From Thermocrinis sp. (GTDB lineage: Bacteria; Aquificota; Aquificia; Aquificales; Aquificaceae): a DNA stretch of 52,147 nt. The stretch is from NCBI GenBank assembly GCA_009903855.1, contig WYEK01000145.1, forward strand, positions 1 to 52,147, given 5' to 3'. Below the pieces are notes generated by a model that saw only the letters and a program-made list of their open reading frames with translations, ran no database searches and was not told the DNA's origin. Shown here piece after piece: positions 50,066 through 52,147 of the stretch. The position numbers and the translations under genes are program-made. The number at the start of each line of letters is the position of its first letter. Positions within the stretch are counted from its first letter, which is position 1.

Positions 50066-50821
50066 TCATCCTTCTAACTCCTTCAAGGCTTTCAAAAACT
50101 CAAAGTGTTCTTCACTTGCATACTCTTTAGCAATCTCCATCAACAGGGCTTTGACCTCTTCAGGGTTTGTGGTGTAATACCCACTTGGTGCTTTTATGCC
50201 ACGCACGGAGGGATGTAAAAAGCTTTCCATAGGTCTGATTTTGGGATTTTTGTAATAACGGAAAAGGTGCTTAATTCTTTCCCACACCTCATAAGGCACT
50301 CTCTCGGAGAGGGTGTAGTATATAACGCCTCTTCCTCCTTCTCCATACCCTTCTCCCGCTACTCTTACAATCTCTCCCATCAGTGCGGAAAGAACCCAAC
50401 CATTAAGCTTCTCTTTCCATTCCCTTAGCTTCCTTATCTTCTTTTTCCTCTCTGCCATCTGCGACAACCTTTCCGCCCACTCCCTCATATCCTCATCCTC
50501 AAACCAAGCATGAGGAACTCCCGCAACAAACTTCCCTCCTTTAAATAAAGCGTACTTGTAGCCTTCCCAGTCCTCCCTCAACTCCACACTCTTTAGCATA
50601 ACATTCTCTTCAAACTCCTTTGCCTGCCGCACCATTTGATAGAGTTCCAAAAGCCTATCCTTTGATATTACCTCCTCCACTTGAAAAATATGAGTTTCTA
50701 AGAACGGTGTAGAATAACCATTCACCCAACCAAATATCACAGTCCCGTCTTTCCAAAATACTGGCTCCAATTCTCCCTTCTTCACAAGTTCCACCGCCTT
50801 TATTAGCTTTTCTTTTTCCAT
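50066..50821 (-). CDS. Unknown 251-residue protein
   Basis: Start chosen at the ATG seven bases after AGGAGGT; an upstream GTG is too close to that site. Charged helical protein (EWAERLSQMAERKKKIRKLREWKEKLNGWV) with a Gly-rich turn GEGYGEGGRGVIYYTL. No family recognised. Confidence 0.6.
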   Translation of the reverse strand: MEKEKLIKAVELVKKGELEPVFWKDGTVIFGWVNGYSTPFLETHIFQVEEVISKDRLLELYQMVRQAKEFEENVMLKSVELREDWEGYKYALFKGGKFVAGVPHAWFEDEDMREWAERLSQMAERKKKIRKLREWKEKLNGWVLSALMGEIVRVAGEGYGEGGRGVIYYTLSERVPYEVWERIKHLFRYYKNPKIRPMESFLHPSVRGIKAPSGYYTTNPEEVKALLMEIAKEYASEEHFEFLKALKELEG

Positions 50822-50845
50822 CGCCACCACCTCCTTCAGGATATT

Positions 50846-50918
50846 ATTTTAGTTAAAATTTCCTGAATTGTCAAGAGGGTTAACTAAGTCTGTGTGTTTT
50901 TTGGAAAGTTAGTTAACC
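50846..50918 (-). promoter_or_regulatory. Promoter and operator
   Basis: Minus-strand TTGACA (50874-50869), 17 nt, TAAAAT (50851-50846); operator arms 50878-50889/50907-50918. This is the only copy with a 17-nt spacer. Confidence 0.8.
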
Positions 50919-50930
50919 AAGAATAATGCT

Positions 50931-51098
50931 ATGGCTGAAGGCTGGGTGAAGTCCTCGGATGTAGTGGAAAAACTCTCAAGCCATGTGAGTTCAAGCAGCC
51001 TTAGTTTTTTTTGCATTTTAGAAGGACAAGAGGGCGGGGAGGAGGGCTTCAAACCTTCCTCGCAAGTTCTCGTATGGTTTCCCTTACTTCTTGCATAA
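50931..51098 (+). CDS. Possible gene remnant after an operator
   Basis: Begins MAEGWVKSSDVVEKLSSHV, which looks like the first helices of a DNA-binding domain, then turns into low-complexity Ser, Gly and Glu sequence and overlaps the converging gene. Probably the 5' end of a truncated gene; a T-run follows at 51004. Confidence 0.3.
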   Translation: MAEGWVKSSDVVEKLSSHVSSSSLSFFCILEGQEGGEEGFKPSSQVLVWFPLLLA

Positions 51099-51309
51099 GC
51101 TTGCTTTTTTCTTCGTACGCTTTCTCTATTTCTACAGCCCTTTTGATATGGGCTATAAGATATTCCGTAAGCTTTTCACCTAATCCAAGTTCTTCAAAAA
51201 CTTCTCTAAGTTCTTCTTCAGCTTTTCTTCTTTTCTCAATATCGCCTTCCGCCACCGCCTGCTTGAAATTAATGATTTTCTTTATTACGCCTATATCTTC
51301 TTTTTTCAT
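51049..51309 (-). CDS. Unknown small coiled-coil protein
   Basis: 86 residues from the second in-frame ATG, since the GGAG site overlaps the first. Almost wholly helical and charged (IKKIINFKQAVAEGDIEKRRKAEEELREVFEELG; HIKRAVEIEKAYEEKSKLMQEVRETI). No family recognised. Confidence 0.5.
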   Translation of the reverse strand: MKKEDIGVIKKIINFKQAVAEGDIEKRRKAEEELREVFEELGLGEKLTEYLIAHIKRAVEIEKAYEEKSKLMQEVRETIRELARKV

Positions 51310-51334
51310 GGCCACCATCTCCTTTCAGGAAATT

Positions 51335-51383
51335 ATTTTATCCAAAATTTCCCGAAAAGTCAAGGGGCAAAGAAAGCTAAAAT
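51335..51383. promoter_or_regulatory. Divergent promoters
   Basis: Minus strand: TTGACT (51363-51358), 17 nt, TAAAAT (51340-51335). Plus strand: TAAAAT (51378-51383) seven bases before the ATG of the restriction-like gene. No operator arms. Confidence 0.65.
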
Positions 51384-51390
51384 AATGTCT

Positions 51391-52147
51391 ATGCAGAACG
51401 TAGAGAAGGGGAGACTTTTAGAAGTAGCCACAAAGCTATATCTTGAGAAGCAAGGCTTTAGGGCGTATTTGTGGCAAGAGTGGGCATCTCAAAAGGGGCT
51501 TTCTCTACAGGACACGGGCATAGACCTTGTGGCGGAGAAGGATGGCGAACTTTTTGCAGTTCAGTGTAAGAATTGGGATAGGGCAGTCTCTTGGAAAGAT
51601 GTAGGAACTTTTGTGGGTTCTCTCTTGCGAAAAGACATTAACTTCAAAGGCGGCTATCTGGTGGCTAAGTCTGTAAGCAAAGAAGTAGAGAGGGAAATAG
51701 AAAGGCTTGGCAAGACAATTATTACAGTTTCTGCGGATGAACTCAGTGAGTATTTAGACCAAGCTAAAGCCCTTTTAGAAGGAAAGCCCCTAATAAAGGA
51801 GAAAAAGCAGCTGAGACCCTATCAGCAGCAAGCTATCCAAAGCGTCCTTGAGGGCTTTCAGTCCCACGATAGAGGAAAACTCATAATGCCGCCCGGAACA
51901 GGGAAAACCTTGGTAGCCCTGAGGATAGCGGAAAGCTTTGGAGAGGGAAAGCTTATTCTTTTCCTTTGTCCATCTATAGCACTTTTAGACCAAAGCATAA
52001 AGGCTTGGTTTAGAGACAGTGAACTCCCCATACACGCCTATGCGGTGGTTTCCGATAAGGGCGTGGGAAGGGATGATGAACTGAATAGCAGAAGTCTTCT
52101 TTCTTTCCCTGCCACCACTTCAGCAGAGGAACTTCTCAGGGCTTTTA
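51391..52147 (+). CDS. Mrr-like nuclease/helicase, type ISP restriction-like (partial)
   Basis: 252 codons visible, cut by the window end. Residues 1-120 form an Mrr-type PD-(D/E)xK domain: GIDLVAEKDGELFAVQCKNW carries the Asp and the Gln-x-Lys pair. Then LRPYQQQAIQSVLEGF (Q-motif region) and Walker A MPPGTGKTLVAL open an SF2 helicase. This order matches the N-terminus of single-chain type ISP restriction-modification enzymes such as LlaGI; the methyltransferase part would lie beyond the window. A solitary nuclease-helicase is the alternative. Confidence 0.8.
   Translation, partial: MQNVEKGRLLEVATKLYLEKQGFRAYLWQEWASQKGLSLQDTGIDLVAEKDGELFAVQCKNWDRAVSWKDVGTFVGSLLRKDINFKGGYLVAKSVSKEVEREIERLGKTIITVSADELSEYLDQAKALLEGKPLIKEKKQLRPYQQQAIQSVLEGFQSHDRGKLIMPPGTGKTLVALRIAESFGEGKLILFLCPSIALLDQSIKAWFRDSELPIHAYAVVSDKGVGRDDELNSRSLLSFPATTSAEELLRAF

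Overview
The window reads as part of a large conjugative plasmid or integrative conjugative element from a thermophilic, probably Aquificota-like bacterium. The host guess is inference: proteins are rich in Lys, Glu, Arg and aromatics, Arg is mostly AGG/AGA, Ile often ATA, genes overlap tightly, and no rRNA, tRNA or ordinary metabolic genes occur. A nearly complete F-type type IV secretion system, a DnaB-family helicase, a winged-helix replication initiator beside iteron-like repeats, and a regulatory operator present in about a dozen copies all point to a self-transmissible replicon.

Layout. (1) 1-8380: a GC-richer cassette array of three phiEco32-like COOH-NH2 ligase genes (one degenerate), one SWIM-zinc-finger/amidoligase fusion, a class II glutamine amidotransferase, a GNAT acetyltransferase and an 18-codon peptide gene, interrupted by one unrelated minus-strand gene. 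The whole array, coding and non-coding, is packed with near-perfect inverted repeats. Homologous hairpins in the paralogues keep pairing while their sequence changes. Each amidoligase or amidotransferase gene has a structured RNA element in front (four carry the core CATCCAMGGTAAG) and a terminator-like hairpin behind. This is the strongest candidate for an undescribed system. (2) 8386-15300: a probable defence operon: CsgG-like protein, DEVH helicase, DruA-like DUF4338 protein, NurA nuclease, HerA ATPase, D12-class adenine methyltransferase. (3) 15470-27335: traG, traH, traL and traA (minus strand), traK (plus), then a minus-strand operon of dsbC, an OmpA-domain protein, thioredoxin-fold proteins, trbC, an HD protein resembling MOBH relaxases, and small unknown genes. 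(4) 27336-30543: replication region with dnaB, initiator, two iteron sets, a 67-bp duplicated block, AT-rich hairpins and four tandem operators. (5) 30545-46838: M48 protease, then traF, traW, traU, two traN-like genes, traE, traB, a split traV, traC, trbI, a signal peptidase, traD and a ribbon-helix-helix regulator. (6) 46920-52147: small unknown genes behind similar promoters, a 274-bp terminal-inverted-repeat element, and the start of an Mrr-nuclease/helicase protein resembling type ISP restriction enzymes.

How it fits together. The operator GGTTAACTAAGT-N17/18-ACTTAGTTAACC sits before the defence operon, the dsbC/trbC operon, dnaB and several accessory genes, with four tandem copies next to the origin. 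This suggests a KorB-like global regulator that may also act in partition. Nine genes, mostly first in their transcript, have the -10 box only 6-8 nt before ATG, which implies leaderless mRNAs, whereas the amidoligase array uses strong AGGAGGT ribosome-binding sites. Function calls rest on motifs read by eye; no database search was run.
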